Of a stretch of DNA of 64,000 bases, positions 34,623 through 43,340 are shown piece by piece; position 1 is the stretch's first letter; each line of letters begins with the position of its first letter. The notes beneath the pieces are model-generated. The model was not told the origin of the DNA. It ran no database searches and saw only the letters and a program-made list of their open reading frames with translations. This DNA is from Elizabethkingia sp. YR214. GTDB taxonomy: Bacteria; Bacteroidota; Bacteroidia; Flavobacteriales; Weeksellaceae. The DNA lies in NCBI RefSeq assembly GCF_003058195.1, contig NZ_QBUH01000001.1, positions 310,001-374,000 of the forward strand, given 5' to 3'. The translations under genes were made by a program, and so were the position numbers.

Positions 34623-35936
34623 TTAATATTTTATCTCTCCTGTTTGTCTTAGTAAATTGAAATAAGACCATTTTTTATCTGCTTTTCCGTAAACCAGATT
34701 AAGCTGAGCCTGAAGCTGCTCTACATCTGCAGTAAGAAGATCCGTTGTTGTTGCAAGACCATTGTCGAATTTGTTCTTCACAACTTTATAGTTTTCATTA
34801 GCCTGTCCCACAGCCTCTTCGTAAACTTTAATCTTCTCGTTTTGCAGCTGATAATCTTCAAATGCATTGTGGATATCAGTTTTCACCTTATCATTCAATG
34901 CTTTTTTATTCTCCTGAATTTCCACCTGTTGCAGCTTTGCTGTTTGTACAGTAGCTCTGTTCTTATACAGGTTAGCAAGATCATAAGAAAGGGATAAACC
35001 AGCCATTGTCATATGGTTAATCTGTAAAATATTAGGCATCCATGCATTGATATACCCTGCAGTAAGAGAAACTGTTGGATAATATGCTGCTTTCGCAATT
35101 TCCACATTAGCTTTTCCAACCTTTTCCTGCTCCGAAAGAATTTTATATTCCTGTCTTTGTTGTAAAGACTGCTCCTGAAGATTTTGTTCGTTTACAAATT
35201 CCTGTGCCTCGTCTCCACCAATTTCAGGATCTATATCGGTTCCTTCAGCTAATCCTAAAAGAACTCCAAGACTGTAGTTTAGTACATTAACATTCTTTTT
35301 AGCATCTGCCAAAGACAATTTAACGTTACTTTCCTGAAGTTTCACCCTCATCAGATCATTTCTGGCAACAACTCCGTTCAGTTCCAGTTTCTCGAAGTCA
35401 ACACTTCTCTGATGTGATCTGGAAAGGTTCTCATTGATTACACTAATAGCCTGCTTTGCCTTATAAAGATTTACAAATCCCTGTGTTGCAGCTAAAGCTA
35501 TATCCTGCTTGTCGTTTTCCAACTGATACTGCTGAATGCTTTTCTGGTATTCTGCAACAGCAATTCCGTTTTTAATCTTAAATCCTGCAAAAAGAGGCAT
35601 TCCAAGATTTAGCTGTTGTATTGCCACATAATCCGGAGCAGACGGAGATGCCCCGCCACCATTCAGGAACGGAAGTTCTGATTTTATTTCCATTGTATTA
35701 AATGGCTTCATCAGGTTTCCGCTTAGTTTCAGATCTGGTAATCTCTTGTTCTTGGCCTCCAGGACTTTCGAGTCCATTGTATTCAGTTGCGCTTCAGCAA
35801 TTTTAACTTTAGAGTTATTTTTCATGCTTAGTACTATAGCTTCGGACAAGGTTAGCTTCTGTACTGTTTGTGCAAATTCCAAGCCTGCGGCGCTAAATGC
35901 AGCCAACAGGAGAATTTTAGTTGTCATTTGTTTCAT
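34623..35936 (-). CDS. TolC-family outer-membrane efflux protein
   Basis: The 437-residue protein has a signal peptide (LLLAAFSAAGLEFA, cut before Gln) and the two tandem outer-membrane-efflux-protein repeats, rich in Ala/Lys/Gln coiled-coil helices. The N-terminal LTLSEAIVLSMKNN and the second-half KAAYYPTVSLTAGY segments are typical. It overlaps the tetR gene by 20 bases, which is unusual but fits one transcript. Confidence 0.93.
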   Translation of the reverse strand: MKQMTTKILLLAAFSAAGLEFAQTVQKLTLSEAIVLSMKNNSKVKIAEAQLNTMDSKVLEAKNKRLPDLKLSGNLMKPFNTMEIKSELPFLNGGGASPSAPDYVAIQQLNLGMPLFAGFKIKNGIAVAEYQKSIQQYQLENDKQDIALAATQGFVNLYKAKQAISVINENLSRSHQRSVDFEKLELNGVVARNDLMRVKLQESNVKLSLADAKKNVNVLNYSLGVLLGLAEGTDIDPEIGGDEAQEFVNEQNLQEQSLQQRQEYKILSEQEKVGKANVEIAKAAYYPTVSLTAGYINAWMPNILQINHMTMAGLSLSYDLANLYKNRATVQTAKLQQVEIQENKKALNDKVKTDIHNAFEDYQLQNEKIKVYEEAVGQANENYKVVKNKFDNGLATTTDLLTADVEQLQAQLNLVYGKADKKWSYFNLLRQTGEIKY

Positions 35937-36558
35937 ACCCTAGTAATGAAAATACGGTGTTGTATAAATGGGTTTTTAATCGTTCTTCTAATTTCTGATA
36001 GTAATCTTCTTCGTTATGCTCAGGCAGGTAAGTCTGGTAAAACTCTCTGTTTCTGATGCTAAAGATGATCGTCCCGAGAATAGTTGCCAGAAGATTTTCA
36101 GGCTTTACAGCCTTTTTAAATTCACCAACCACGATTCCTTTCTGAACTACTTCTTCAAATTTGGTTACGCATAATGCGTAAAAATCACGAAGAAATTCTT
36201 TATTAGGTTCCGCAGTATGGCATTCATTAGTTACAAATCCATGGAAATAATTGAATTTAAGGATTTGTCCTAGGATAAAATTCAGAATTTCTTTCATTTG
36301 CATAGCCGGGCTTGCTGATGAAATTGTTTGTGTAAAATTGCTGAAGTTCTCCTTTGCTTTCTGAACTCTGTACTGGTACAAATGAAACATCATCTTATCT
36401 TTCGAACCGAAATAATATGAGATCATGGCAACATTTATATTGGCCTGACTACAAATTTCTCTTACTGATGTTCCTTTAAAGCCTTTCTCTGCTATAAGGC
36501 TTTCCGCAACCTCTAAAATATGCAGTTGCTTTTCACTAAGTTTTTTTATTTTTCTCAT
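35917..36558 (-). CDS. TetR/AcrR-family transcriptional regulator
   Basis: The 213-residue protein has an N-terminal helix-turn-helix (residues 15-60; GFKGTSVREICSQANINVAMISYYFGSKDKM). Its C-terminal ligand-binding domain is helical. It heads the tolC-hlyD-MFS operon, so it is the likely repressor of the pump. Its promoter contains a perfect palindrome over the -33 element, as expected for autorepression. Confidence 0.92.
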   Translation of the reverse strand: MRKIKKLSEKQLHILEVAESLIAEKGFKGTSVREICSQANINVAMISYYFGSKDKMMFHLYQYRVQKAKENFSNFTQTISSASPAMQMKEILNFILGQILKFNYFHGFVTNECHTAEPNKEFLRDFYALCVTKFEEVVQKGIVVGEFKKAVKPENLLATILGTIIFSIRNREFYQTYLPEHNEEDYYQKLEERLKTHLYNTVFSLLGYETNDN

Positions 36559-36568
36559 TTTACGGATG

Positions 36569-36601
36569 CAAATTTAATTCACTTTTACGTTATTAAACAA
36601 A
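36569..36601 (-). promoter_or_regulatory. Promoter of the tetR-efflux operon
   Basis: On the minus strand a -33 element TTTG (36601-36598) and a -7 element TAAATTTG (36576-36569) are separated by 21 bases. Both match the Bacteroidota consensus in sequence and spacing. The ATG follows only ten bases after the -7 box, so the 5' leader would be almost absent. Confidence 0.75.
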
Positions 36602-36609
36602 CGTTTAAT
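36592..36609. promoter_or_regulatory. Palindromic TetR operator candidate
   Basis: A perfect inverted repeat ATTAAAC-N4-GTTTAAT spans 18 bases and covers the -33 element of the efflux operon. TetR-family dimers bind sites of this kind, and the position would block RNA polymerase. It also lies about 30 bases upstream of the divergent tatD -7 box. Confidence 0.65.
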
Positions 36610-36636
36610 TAATTTTTTTTCAATTATTTTATTTTT

Positions 36637-36644
36637 TAATTTTG
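36637..36644 (+). promoter_or_regulatory. -7 box of tatD
   Basis: TAATTTTG matches TAnnTTTG and lies only four bases before the tatD ATG at 36649. If used, the transcript would begin at or within the start codon, i.e. leaderless. No -33 TTG is visible. Confidence 0.4.
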
Positions 36645-36648
36645 GAAG

Positions 36649-37275
36649 ATGATATTTGACTTTCATCATCACCATAAGATCCCTGATTATAAGGGAGTTT
36701 ACAACAAATCTATTCATGAAGAATTTTCTCCGGAATTCTACTCCATAGGTTTGCACCCTCAGGACATCAATGAAGATTGGAAGTCTGTAATTGAGAAAAT
36801 TCATTTTGCTGCAAAAGCTTCAAACTGTCTATCCATAGGAGAATGCGGCCTAGACGCTCTCGTAAATACATCTATCGAAGAGCAAATAAAAGTGTTTAAA
36901 TCACAAATTGTAATAGCGGAAGAACTGCAAAAACCACTGACAATCCACTGTGTCCGTCGTTACAACGAGGTTATAACGGTATGCAAGGGAGTTAGTATTC
37001 CAAAAATCATCCACGGATTTAATAAAAGAGAAACCATTGCAACACAATTATTGCAAAATGGTTTTCATTTGTCTTTTGGAGCTTCACTTCTGAATAATTT
37101 ATCTTTGCAAAAAATTTTTCAGCAAATCCCTAAAGAAACCTTCGTATTAGAGACCGATACTGCTGATATCAGCATTGAAACGCTTTATGAAAAAGCCGCA
37201 ATGATACGGGGCATTTCTATAATGGAACTGAAAAATATAGTAGATTATAATTTAAAAACAATTTTCAGATGGTAG
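36649..37275 (+). CDS. TatD-family hydrolase (short form)
   Basis: TatD proteins are metal-dependent hydrolases, several with 3'-5' DNase activity. The 208-residue protein starts with the metal motif FDFHHHH and has SIGLHPQD near residue 32, GECGLD near residue 64, the TIHCVR ligand near residue 97 and VLETDTA near residue 164, all in TIM-barrel order. It is about 50 residues shorter than the usual 255-265. It overlaps tcdA by seven bases. Confidence 0.85.
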   Translation: MIFDFHHHHKIPDYKGVYNKSIHEEFSPEFYSIGLHPQDINEDWKSVIEKIHFAAKASNCLSIGECGLDALVNTSIEEQIKVFKSQIVIAEELQKPLTIHCVRRYNEVITVCKGVSIPKIIHGFNKRETIATQLLQNGFHLSFGASLLNNLSLQKIFQQIPKETFVLETDTADISIETLYEKAAMIRGISIMELKNIVDYNLKTIFRW

Positions 37276-38003
37276 ATATCTGGCTGGAGCGCACCGAATT
37301 ACTAATAAAAGAAGCAGGCATAGAGAAACTAAAAAAATCCAATATCCTAATAGTAGGAATGGGTGGAGTTGGATCTTTTGCAGCAGAATTTATAGCTCGT
37401 TCGGGCGTTGGTAATCTGACCATTGTAGACGGCGACATTATAGATATCACCAACATAAATCGCCAGCTTCCCGCTCTGCACTCAACTGTCGGAGACGATA
37501 AAGTTGAATTAATGGCGAGAAGAATTTTGGATATTAATCCGGAATTAAACTTGACCAGAATTAATGAATTTCTGAACCCTGAAAGAATGGAAGAAGTCAT
37601 CCACGCAGGAAACTTCGATTATATTTTAGATTGTATTGATAGTGTAAGCCCTAAACTTGCATTGATTAAAGCTGCCAAAAGAAATAAAATAAAAATAATA
37701 AGCTGTATGGGCGCCGGCGGAAAAATGGACCCAAGCAAGGTAATGGTTCGTGATATCAGCAAGACTCGTAATTGCTTTCTGGCAAAACAAGTTAGAAAAA
37801 GGCTGAAAAAAGAAAATATTAATAAAGGCTTTCGCTGTGTTTTCTCTACAGAAATACAGAGAGAGGACAGTCTGAAAATGACAGACGGCAGCAATTATAA
37901 AAGATCTTTTTACGGGACCATTAGCTATATGCCCGCTATATTTGGGCTATATGCAGCATCAGAAGTTATAAGATATCTTATACAAGATAAAATAGCTGAA
38001 TAA
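37269..38003 (+). CDS. tcdA: tRNA threonylcarbamoyladenosine dehydratase
   Basis: TcdA cyclises N6-threonylcarbamoyladenosine at position 37 of tRNAs to ct6A. The 244-residue E1-like protein has the ATP-binding GMGGVGSFAAEFIARSGVG loop near residue 30, the DGDIIDITNINRQLPAL segment near residue 57, the adenylation-site CMGAGGKMDP near residue 150 and DCIDSVSPK. It overlaps the tatD gene and precedes rnpA. Confidence 0.92.
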   Translation: MVDIWLERTELLIKEAGIEKLKKSNILIVGMGGVGSFAAEFIARSGVGNLTIVDGDIIDITNINRQLPALHSTVGDDKVELMARRILDINPELNLTRINEFLNPERMEEVIHAGNFDYILDCIDSVSPKLALIKAAKRNKIKIISCMGAGGKMDPSKVMVRDISKTRNCFLAKQVRKRLKKENINKGFRCVFSTEIQREDSLKMTDGSNYKRSFYGTISYMPAIFGLYAASEVIRYLIQDKIAE

Positions 38004-38025
38004 ATAATCAGCCAAAAAAAATTAA

Positions 38026-38376
38026 ATGAAAGAATTCGGGTTTCCATCTTCGGAAAAGTTAAAAGCGAAGAAAGATATAGACCGCCTTTTCAAAGAAGGC
38101 AAATGGATTACTACAGGTAATCTTCGCATTATATGGCTTGCCAGTGAATCCGAAACCAAAGTAGGTGTAAGCGTCTCTAAAAGGTACTTTAAAAAAGCTG
38201 TATACAGAAACAGAGTAAAGAGGTTACTTCGTGAAGCATACAGGTTAAATAAACCCCTTTTACATGAGAAATTCGGGGAATACTTTCACATTATGCTATT
38301 TTGGACATCCCCGCAACTTCCTGAAAATCTGGATCAAGTAAAATATTTTTACGAGAAACTTTGTCGTAAAAATTAA
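38026..38376 (+). CDS. rnpA: Ribonuclease P protein component
   Basis: RnpA binds the RNase P RNA and helps mature tRNA 5' ends. The 116-residue protein has the RNR motif in KRYFKKAVYRNRVKRLLREAYR and the usual LKAKKDIDRLFKEGK N-terminus. It is not next to rpmH or yidC as in many bacteria but follows tcdA by 22 bases. Confidence 0.94.
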   Translation: MKEFGFPSSEKLKAKKDIDRLFKEGKWITTGNLRIIWLASESETKVGVSVSKRYFKKAVYRNRVKRLLREAYRLNKPLLHEKFGEYFHIMLFWTSPQLPENLDQVKYFYEKLCRKN

Positions 38377-38419
38377 TCATCTTATTTGTTTTTTGCATAC
38401 ATTTAATAAAATTTATGAT

Positions 38420-39031
38420 ATGCCGGAACATATTTCATATTTACAATATATTCTCGGAGCATTTATCGGAATAGGCTTAGCTGCTGCTTCAGGATTCAGG
38501 GTATTCATGCCCCTCTTTGCGGTAAGTCTGGCATCATATCTTGGCTGGATTCCTATGAATGAAAGCTGGCAATGGCTAGCCGGGCTGCCAACTCTTATAG
38601 CAACAGGTATTGCCATGATCGTAGAAATACTGGCTTATTACATCCCTTTTATAGATCATTTACTGGATACTATCAATATTCCTTTGGCTACAATTGCCGG
38701 AACGCTATTATTTGCCAGTCAGTTCACCCATCTCGGTGCTTTTCCACAATGGGCATTGGCCTTAATTGCCGGTGGTGGAACAGCCAGTGTAATAAGTTCA
38801 GGATTTGCTGGGCTCAGGGCCACATCTACAGCAACTACCGGCGGAACTGGAAATTTTATGGTTGCAAGTACGGAAACATTCGGCGGAAGCATAATGTCCA
38901 TATTAGCATTAGCCGCACCTATTATAGCTTTTATTATTACAATCTTATTGATTGTTCTGAGCATCCGGTACGGAAAAAAGATCTGGCGCAAAATAAAACA
39001 GTTCCGAAGCCCTGACACGGAAATAAAATAA
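38420..39031 (+). CDS. DUF4126 membrane protein
   Basis: The 203-residue protein has about five hydrophobic segments, glycine- and alanine-rich, with the TSAT-like segment SGFAGLRATSTATTGGTGN near residue 130. This matches the DUF4126 family of unknown function. I start at the ATG at 38420; a TTG nine codons upstream lies next to the rnpA stop and is less likely. Confidence 0.8.
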   Translation: MPEHISYLQYILGAFIGIGLAAASGFRVFMPLFAVSLASYLGWIPMNESWQWLAGLPTLIATGIAMIVEILAYYIPFIDHLLDTINIPLATIAGTLLFASQFTHLGAFPQWALALIAGGGTASVISSGFAGLRATSTATTGGTGNFMVASTETFGGSIMSILALAAPIIAFIITILLIVLSIRYGKKIWRKIKQFRSPDTEIK

Positions 39032-39051
39032 TCTGATATTGATATCGATAA

Positions 39052-39082
39052 AAAAGTCCGGAAGAAAATCTTCCGGACTTTT
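39052..39082. terminator. Bidirectional terminator
   Basis: A 13-bp perfect stem (39052-39064 with 39070-39082) with a 5-base loop, flanked by A and T runs, lies between the convergent DUF4126 and Glu-rich protein genes. Confidence 0.85.
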
Positions 39083-39088
39083 GTTTAT

Positions 39089-40741
39089 CTAATCTTCCTG
39101 CTGGATTTTACCAGACTTCAAATCTTTTATATAATTAATTTTTTCCTGGAATTCTTTCTTCTTTTCAGGGAATTTTTTCTGAAGAATCTCAAAGGCATTT
39201 ATAGACTTATTATACAAACGCTGTCCTAAGTATAAGTTGGCAAGAGTTTCTGTCATCAGATGCGAAATATCATCACCTTTATCTCTTATCACATAATCTG
39301 ATTCGTCCTTTAAAGCACTAATTCTTGGATTGCTTTCGATAAACTTCTCAATTGCCTTATTCTTTTTCTCAACGTCTACGTTTTCAGGCTTTTCTTTGTG
39401 AAGCCAATTCTGCCAGGTGTTAATAAATGAAGAAACATTACTTGTTACAATTGTTTCTTGTTTAGGTTCAGTCATTATTTCCTCTTCCATTTTTTCTTCA
39501 TTACTATCCTGTGGTTCTTCTGTTACAGCCTCAGGTTTTACTTCTTCTTTCCCTTTATCAGCACCTGTTGCACCAAAGAAAGAATAATTGATTACCGGTC
39601 TTTCAGAAGATTCTGTTGCAGAAACTTCTTCTACAATTTCGTTCTCTATAACCTCTTCTGCTACAGGCGTTTCTTCATGAGCTTCTGCAACTTCAGGTTC
39701 CGGAATGATCTCTTCTTTTGATTCAGGTTCTGGTAATTTATCTTCTTTAACCTGCGTTTCAGATTTCCCAATCAATGCATCAGGAATATGAGCATCAAAA
39801 CTCATTGGTTTCCAGTCATCATTTATAACCGGAGCAGGTTCCGGAGTTTCAGCTAATACAGACGCTTCTTCAATAATCTCATCAATTATTACAGGAATAT
39901 TTTCTTCTTCCTCTTCTTCTGCTACTTTTATGTCTTCCGGCTCTTGAGTTTCAACTTTATCCGATATATCAGAAGAAATATTTTTCTCTACTGGTCTGCT
40001 CAGAAAATCAAAATGGGTATTGTCTGCAAAATCAAGCGTTGAGTGATCTATATGTTTCTCTTCTTCATGTTGCTCTTCTACAGATGCGGGTGCATCTCTA
40101 ATTATCGGTTGTGTAATTGTAGTAACAAATGAATGTTGGAATCCCGGAACAGCAGAAGGCTTTTTCTCCTTGGTATATTCGGTATGATTATCCGGTATAC
40201 TGAACTTAACATCCGGAAGGAAATTATCTGCACCGGCAAAACTAGTTTGAGCCGACAAATGATCTTCTTCTGTATGTTCTGCCTCTTTCGGGAGATCTAT
40301 AATATTCTCTTCTTCTGAATCCTGAATTACAGCAACTGACTCTACATTCTCGGGAATAACTTCCTCTATTTTTTCTTCAAAAACAGATTCTTTTTCCGGC
40401 TCAGTTGTGCTTTCTTCAATTTCATCCACTTTTGGTTCTACAACCGCAACAGTTATTTCTTCTGTAGCTTTCTGAACAGGCACTTCTGCCACTTCTTCCT
40501 GTTGATAAGTCACCGGATTAATCAGTTGATACAAAATCTTTTTATCAGTTGTATAAGCCGCTGTTAATGCCAGTTCCTTCTGATAAGCCTCGGGCTGAAA
40601 CTGATGTAATGCCATCAGAAATAAAGCCCGGATTGGCTGTATATATGGATAATTAGATATTTCTCTTCTGAGCTCACCAATATCCGATGCTTTTAAACTT
40701 TCGGGGAACTTTATTATATGTAAAATTCGTTCATTCATCAT
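39089..40741 (-). CDS. Acidic low-complexity protein with C-terminal TPR
   Basis: This 550-residue protein has an N-terminal conserved domain (about residues 1-75; IGELRREISNYPYIQPIRAL). About 330 residues of Glu/Val/Pro/Ile-rich disordered sequence follow, made of imperfect EE-rich runs. A C-terminal helical part holds at least one TPR-like pair (NKSINAFEILQKKFPEKKKEF). The start overlaps the lptE stop (TAATG), so the two are coupled. The function is unknown; a cytosolic scaffold is plausible. Confidence 0.75.
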   Translation of the reverse strand: MMNERILHIIKFPESLKASDIGELRREISNYPYIQPIRALFLMALHQFQPEAYQKELALTAAYTTDKKILYQLINPVTYQQEEVAEVPVQKATEEITVAVVEPKVDEIEESTTEPEKESVFEEKIEEVIPENVESVAVIQDSEEENIIDLPKEAEHTEEDHLSAQTSFAGADNFLPDVKFSIPDNHTEYTKEKKPSAVPGFQHSFVTTITQPIIRDAPASVEEQHEEEKHIDHSTLDFADNTHFDFLSRPVEKNISSDISDKVETQEPEDIKVAEEEEEENIPVIIDEIIEEASVLAETPEPAPVINDDWKPMSFDAHIPDALIGKSETQVKEDKLPEPESKEEIIPEPEVAEAHEETPVAEEVIENEIVEEVSATESSERPVINYSFFGATGADKGKEEVKPEAVTEEPQDSNEEKMEEEIMTEPKQETIVTSNVSSFINTWQNWLHKEKPENVDVEKKNKAIEKFIESNPRISALKDESDYVIRDKGDDISHLMTETLANLYLGQRLYNKSINAFEILQKKFPEKKKEFQEKINYIKDLKSGKIQQED

Positions 40742-41289
40742 TACCAGTTGGCTACAATATCATTAAAAATTTTATTAATAATTCTGTCTGTTGCTACCTT
40801 CACGTAGTTGGCTTCTATATCCTGCATTGATGTTGTATTACTAAAGACAGCTTCATCAGAATATGTTCTGTCAAAACTTTCAGTGGGATATTTAGCATTC
40901 TCATAATGCACTTTTACAGTAATTGTAAGCTTATTCTGTGCAGCCATCAAAACATTTCCTGTCGCCTGTGATGTAGAAGGGGTTGATATAGCTGTTGGTG
41001 TTGATGGTTGATAATCTACAATCTCTCCTTCAATTAGAATATCCGGCATGTCTGTAGTACCCTTCAAGTTTGTTCTTTGTAAAAATCTGTTTTGCAGATC
41101 TGTTGAGAACTGCTGACTAAGATTGGGATTAAAAGAAGTATTATTGGGAAAATTCTTTATTAAAATTGTCTTTACATCCGGTTTTAAGGATGATCCCGTA
41201 AAGGAATAACAGGAAACCAAAAGTTGTGATATTAAAATCAAACTTCCTAAATGCAATATTTTAAATCTATTTTTAAAGGCTGCCTTCAT
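40741..41289 (-). CDS. lptE: LptE-like LPS-assembly lipoprotein
   Basis: LptE plugs the LptD barrel that inserts lipopolysaccharide in the outer membrane. The 182-residue protein has a lipobox (LLVSC), the KTILIKNFPNN strand, and the LSQQFSTDLQNRFLQRTNLK helix typical of the Bacteroidota LptE family. The ATG at 41289 gives a 17-base overlap with the preceding gene; an earlier ATG at 41310 overlaps more. The neighbourhood miaB, sigma-54 activator, lptE is the common one in Flavobacteriia. Confidence 0.85.
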   Translation of the reverse strand: MKAAFKNRFKILHLGSLILISQLLVSCYSFTGSSLKPDVKTILIKNFPNNTSFNPNLSQQFSTDLQNRFLQRTNLKGTTDMPDILIEGEIVDYQPSTPTAISTPSTSQATGNVLMAAQNKLTITVKVHYENAKYPTESFDRTYSDEAVFSNTTSMQDIEANYVKVATDRIINKIFNDIVANW

Positions 41290-41986
41290 AATCAATTTTT
41301 GGTTCTTCAAATCTAATCATAATATTTTTTGTTGCTGCATAACGCATGCAAATTGCTAAAGGTAAAGTTAAAAAAAGCCCCACACCACAAAGCAAAATTC
41401 CGACAGAAGTTATCATACTTATCATGATACCAAATAAGATGGAAGATAGTGCATTCTTCTTAAATAACTTCCAGGAAATCTTGAAAGCATTTGAAAAATC
41501 TTTTACACCATAAAGGGCAACCACTGCAACATAATAGTACATTACAGAGCTTACGACCATCATAATAGCAAAAATGATAAGCACCGCAATAATCATAATC
41601 AAAACAAAAACTGGAGCTTGTCCCTGATTTCTTTCGGTAAGCACAGCAGAAACAAGGATTACAACCTCTACAGGGATCAGCAAAGCCAAAACACCAAAGA
41701 TCATAATCCCGGCAAAGATAAGGTAAGGGATCACATCATCGAAATTAAAAATATCTCCTGAATCAGTCTTCTCTCCGTTTTCTATTTTACGGCAGGCTTT
41801 ATAGAAATTCCCCAGCCCCAACAGGCTGCATAACGGAATCATTCCCATAATAATCGTTAAAAGATAATTGATCAGAATATTGCCTGTATCTTTTTTGAAA
41901 AGCGCCAATCCATCCGAAAAAGCGTTTCCGATGTTTAACTGATAGTCAGGATTAATAATGTATTTCGGTTGTGATAAATTCTCCAC
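41273..41986 (-). CDS. Polytopic membrane protein of unknown function
   Basis: The 237-residue protein has an N-terminal soluble stretch (about 25 residues) followed by five to six hydrophobic helices and a short acidic tail. Its start is a GTG codon directly abutting the stop of the sigma-54 activator gene, so translation is probably coupled. The architecture is like the DUF4013/DUF975-type membrane proteins, but assignment is not secure. Confidence 0.7.
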   Translation of the reverse strand: MENLSQPKYIINPDYQLNIGNAFSDGLALFKKDTGNILINYLLTIIMGMIPLCSLLGLGNFYKACRKIENGEKTDSGDIFNFDDVIPYLIFAGIMIFGVLALLIPVEVVILVSAVLTERNQGQAPVFVLIMIIAVLIIFAIMMVVSSVMYYYVAVVALYGVKDFSNAFKISWKLFKKNALSSILFGIMISMITSVGILLCGVGLFLTLPLAICMRYAATKNIMIRFEEPKIDYEGSL

Positions 41987-43273
41987 TTAATCTTCCAGGT
42001 TATATTGTTTTATTTTACGGTAAAGCGTACGTTGTGAAATTCCAAGTTCATCAGCTGCTTTATTACGTCTTCCTTTATGTTTTTCTAATGCTTTAATAAT
42101 CAAATCCTTTTCATTATTCTGTAATGACAAAGATTCAGGTCTTGCTTCTTCCAACTCAATATCTTCTATGTCCTCGTAGTTATCGTCGGCATTATTAGAT
42201 ATTATTGTGGGAGTCTGCGGTGTATTGCTGTTATTCTCGAAATACAATAAAGAATTCGGAACAACTGCCTGTTGAGGCTCAGGTGTATAAATCCTGTTGA
42301 TCAACGTTTTTTCCTGATTGCTAAGATCCGATGCTCCTCTGTTCTTTATAAGTTCTGAGGTCAGTGTCTTCAGATCATTAATATCACTTCGCATATCGAA
42401 AAGGACCTTGTACATAATCTCTCTTTCGTTATTGAAGTCGCTATTGTTGTTATTCTGATTCGGCTGGGAAATAACCATTGGTGCATTAGACACCATTGGA
42501 ATATAATGACTCAGCGCTTCCGATGTTATCTCTCGTTTCTGTTCTACAACAGTTAGTTGCTCTACAAGATTCCTAAGCTGTCTGATATTCCCCGGAAATG
42601 AGTAATTCTCAATATAATGAACACCATCTTCGGTTAAATAAACCTCCGGCATTCTGTATTTTTCTGCAAAATCTATTGCAAACTTCCGGAACAAAAGGTG
42701 AATATCTCCTTTACGCTCTCTCAGAGGAGGCATATCAATTTGTACTGTATTCAGACGATAATACAAATCTTCTCGGAAACGTCCGTCCTGAATAGCCTTC
42801 ATCATATTTACATTGGTAGCAGCTACGATTCTTACATTGGTTTTCTGTACCACAGAAGATCCTACTTTCATAAATTCGCCACTTTCCAAAACACGAAGCA
42901 AACGAACCTGCGTCTGCAATGGTAACTCTCCTACCTCATCCAGGAAAATGGTTCCACCATCGGCTACTTCAAAATAACCTTTTCTGGTGGTTGTAGCACC
43001 TGTAAAAGCACCTTTTTCGTGGCCAAATAGCTCGGAATCGATGGTTCCTTCCGGAATTGCACCACAGTTTACCACAATATATGGCATGTGCTTACGATGC
43101 GAAAGGCTATGTATAATTTTAGGAATAAATTCTTTACCTACACCACTTTCACCAATTACTAAAACTGATATATCGGTAGGTGCTACCTGCATGGATTTCT
43201 CAAGGGCTCTGTTTAGAGCCGGATAATTTCCGATGATTCCAAAGCGGGCTTTTATATTCTGAAGTTCTGACAT
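41987..43273 (-). CDS. Sigma-54-dependent transcriptional activator without receiver domain
   Basis: The 428-residue protein starts almost directly with the AAA+ domain: Walker A GESGVGKEF near residue 43, the sigma-54-contact loop GAFTGAT near residue 90, Walker B GGTIFLDEVGELP near residue 108 and the arginine-finger FREDLYYRLN segment near residue 165. An Asn/Pro/Asp-rich linker of about 110 residues leads to a C-terminal Fis-type helix-turn-helix (GRRNKAADELGISQRTLYRKIKQ split by a short gap). There is no phosphoacceptor domain, so control is by other means. Confidence 0.9.
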   Translation of the reverse strand: MSELQNIKARFGIIGNYPALNRALEKSMQVAPTDISVLVIGESGVGKEFIPKIIHSLSHRKHMPYIVVNCGAIPEGTIDSELFGHEKGAFTGATTTRKGYFEVADGGTIFLDEVGELPLQTQVRLLRVLESGEFMKVGSSVVQKTNVRIVAATNVNMMKAIQDGRFREDLYYRLNTVQIDMPPLRERKGDIHLLFRKFAIDFAEKYRMPEVYLTEDGVHYIENYSFPGNIRQLRNLVEQLTVVEQKREITSEALSHYIPMVSNAPMVISQPNQNNNNSDFNNEREIMYKVLFDMRSDINDLKTLTSELIKNRGASDLSNQEKTLINRIYTPEPQQAVVPNSLLYFENNSNTPQTPTIISNNADDNYEDIEDIELEEARPESLSLQNNEKDLIIKALEKHKGRRNKAADELGISQRTLYRKIKQYNLED

Positions 43274-43340
43274 TTTAATATAAGATTAAAGATTTTTGGT
43301 TTTTACAAACCATGTTTTAGCTAAATAGAGTGTTCAATTT

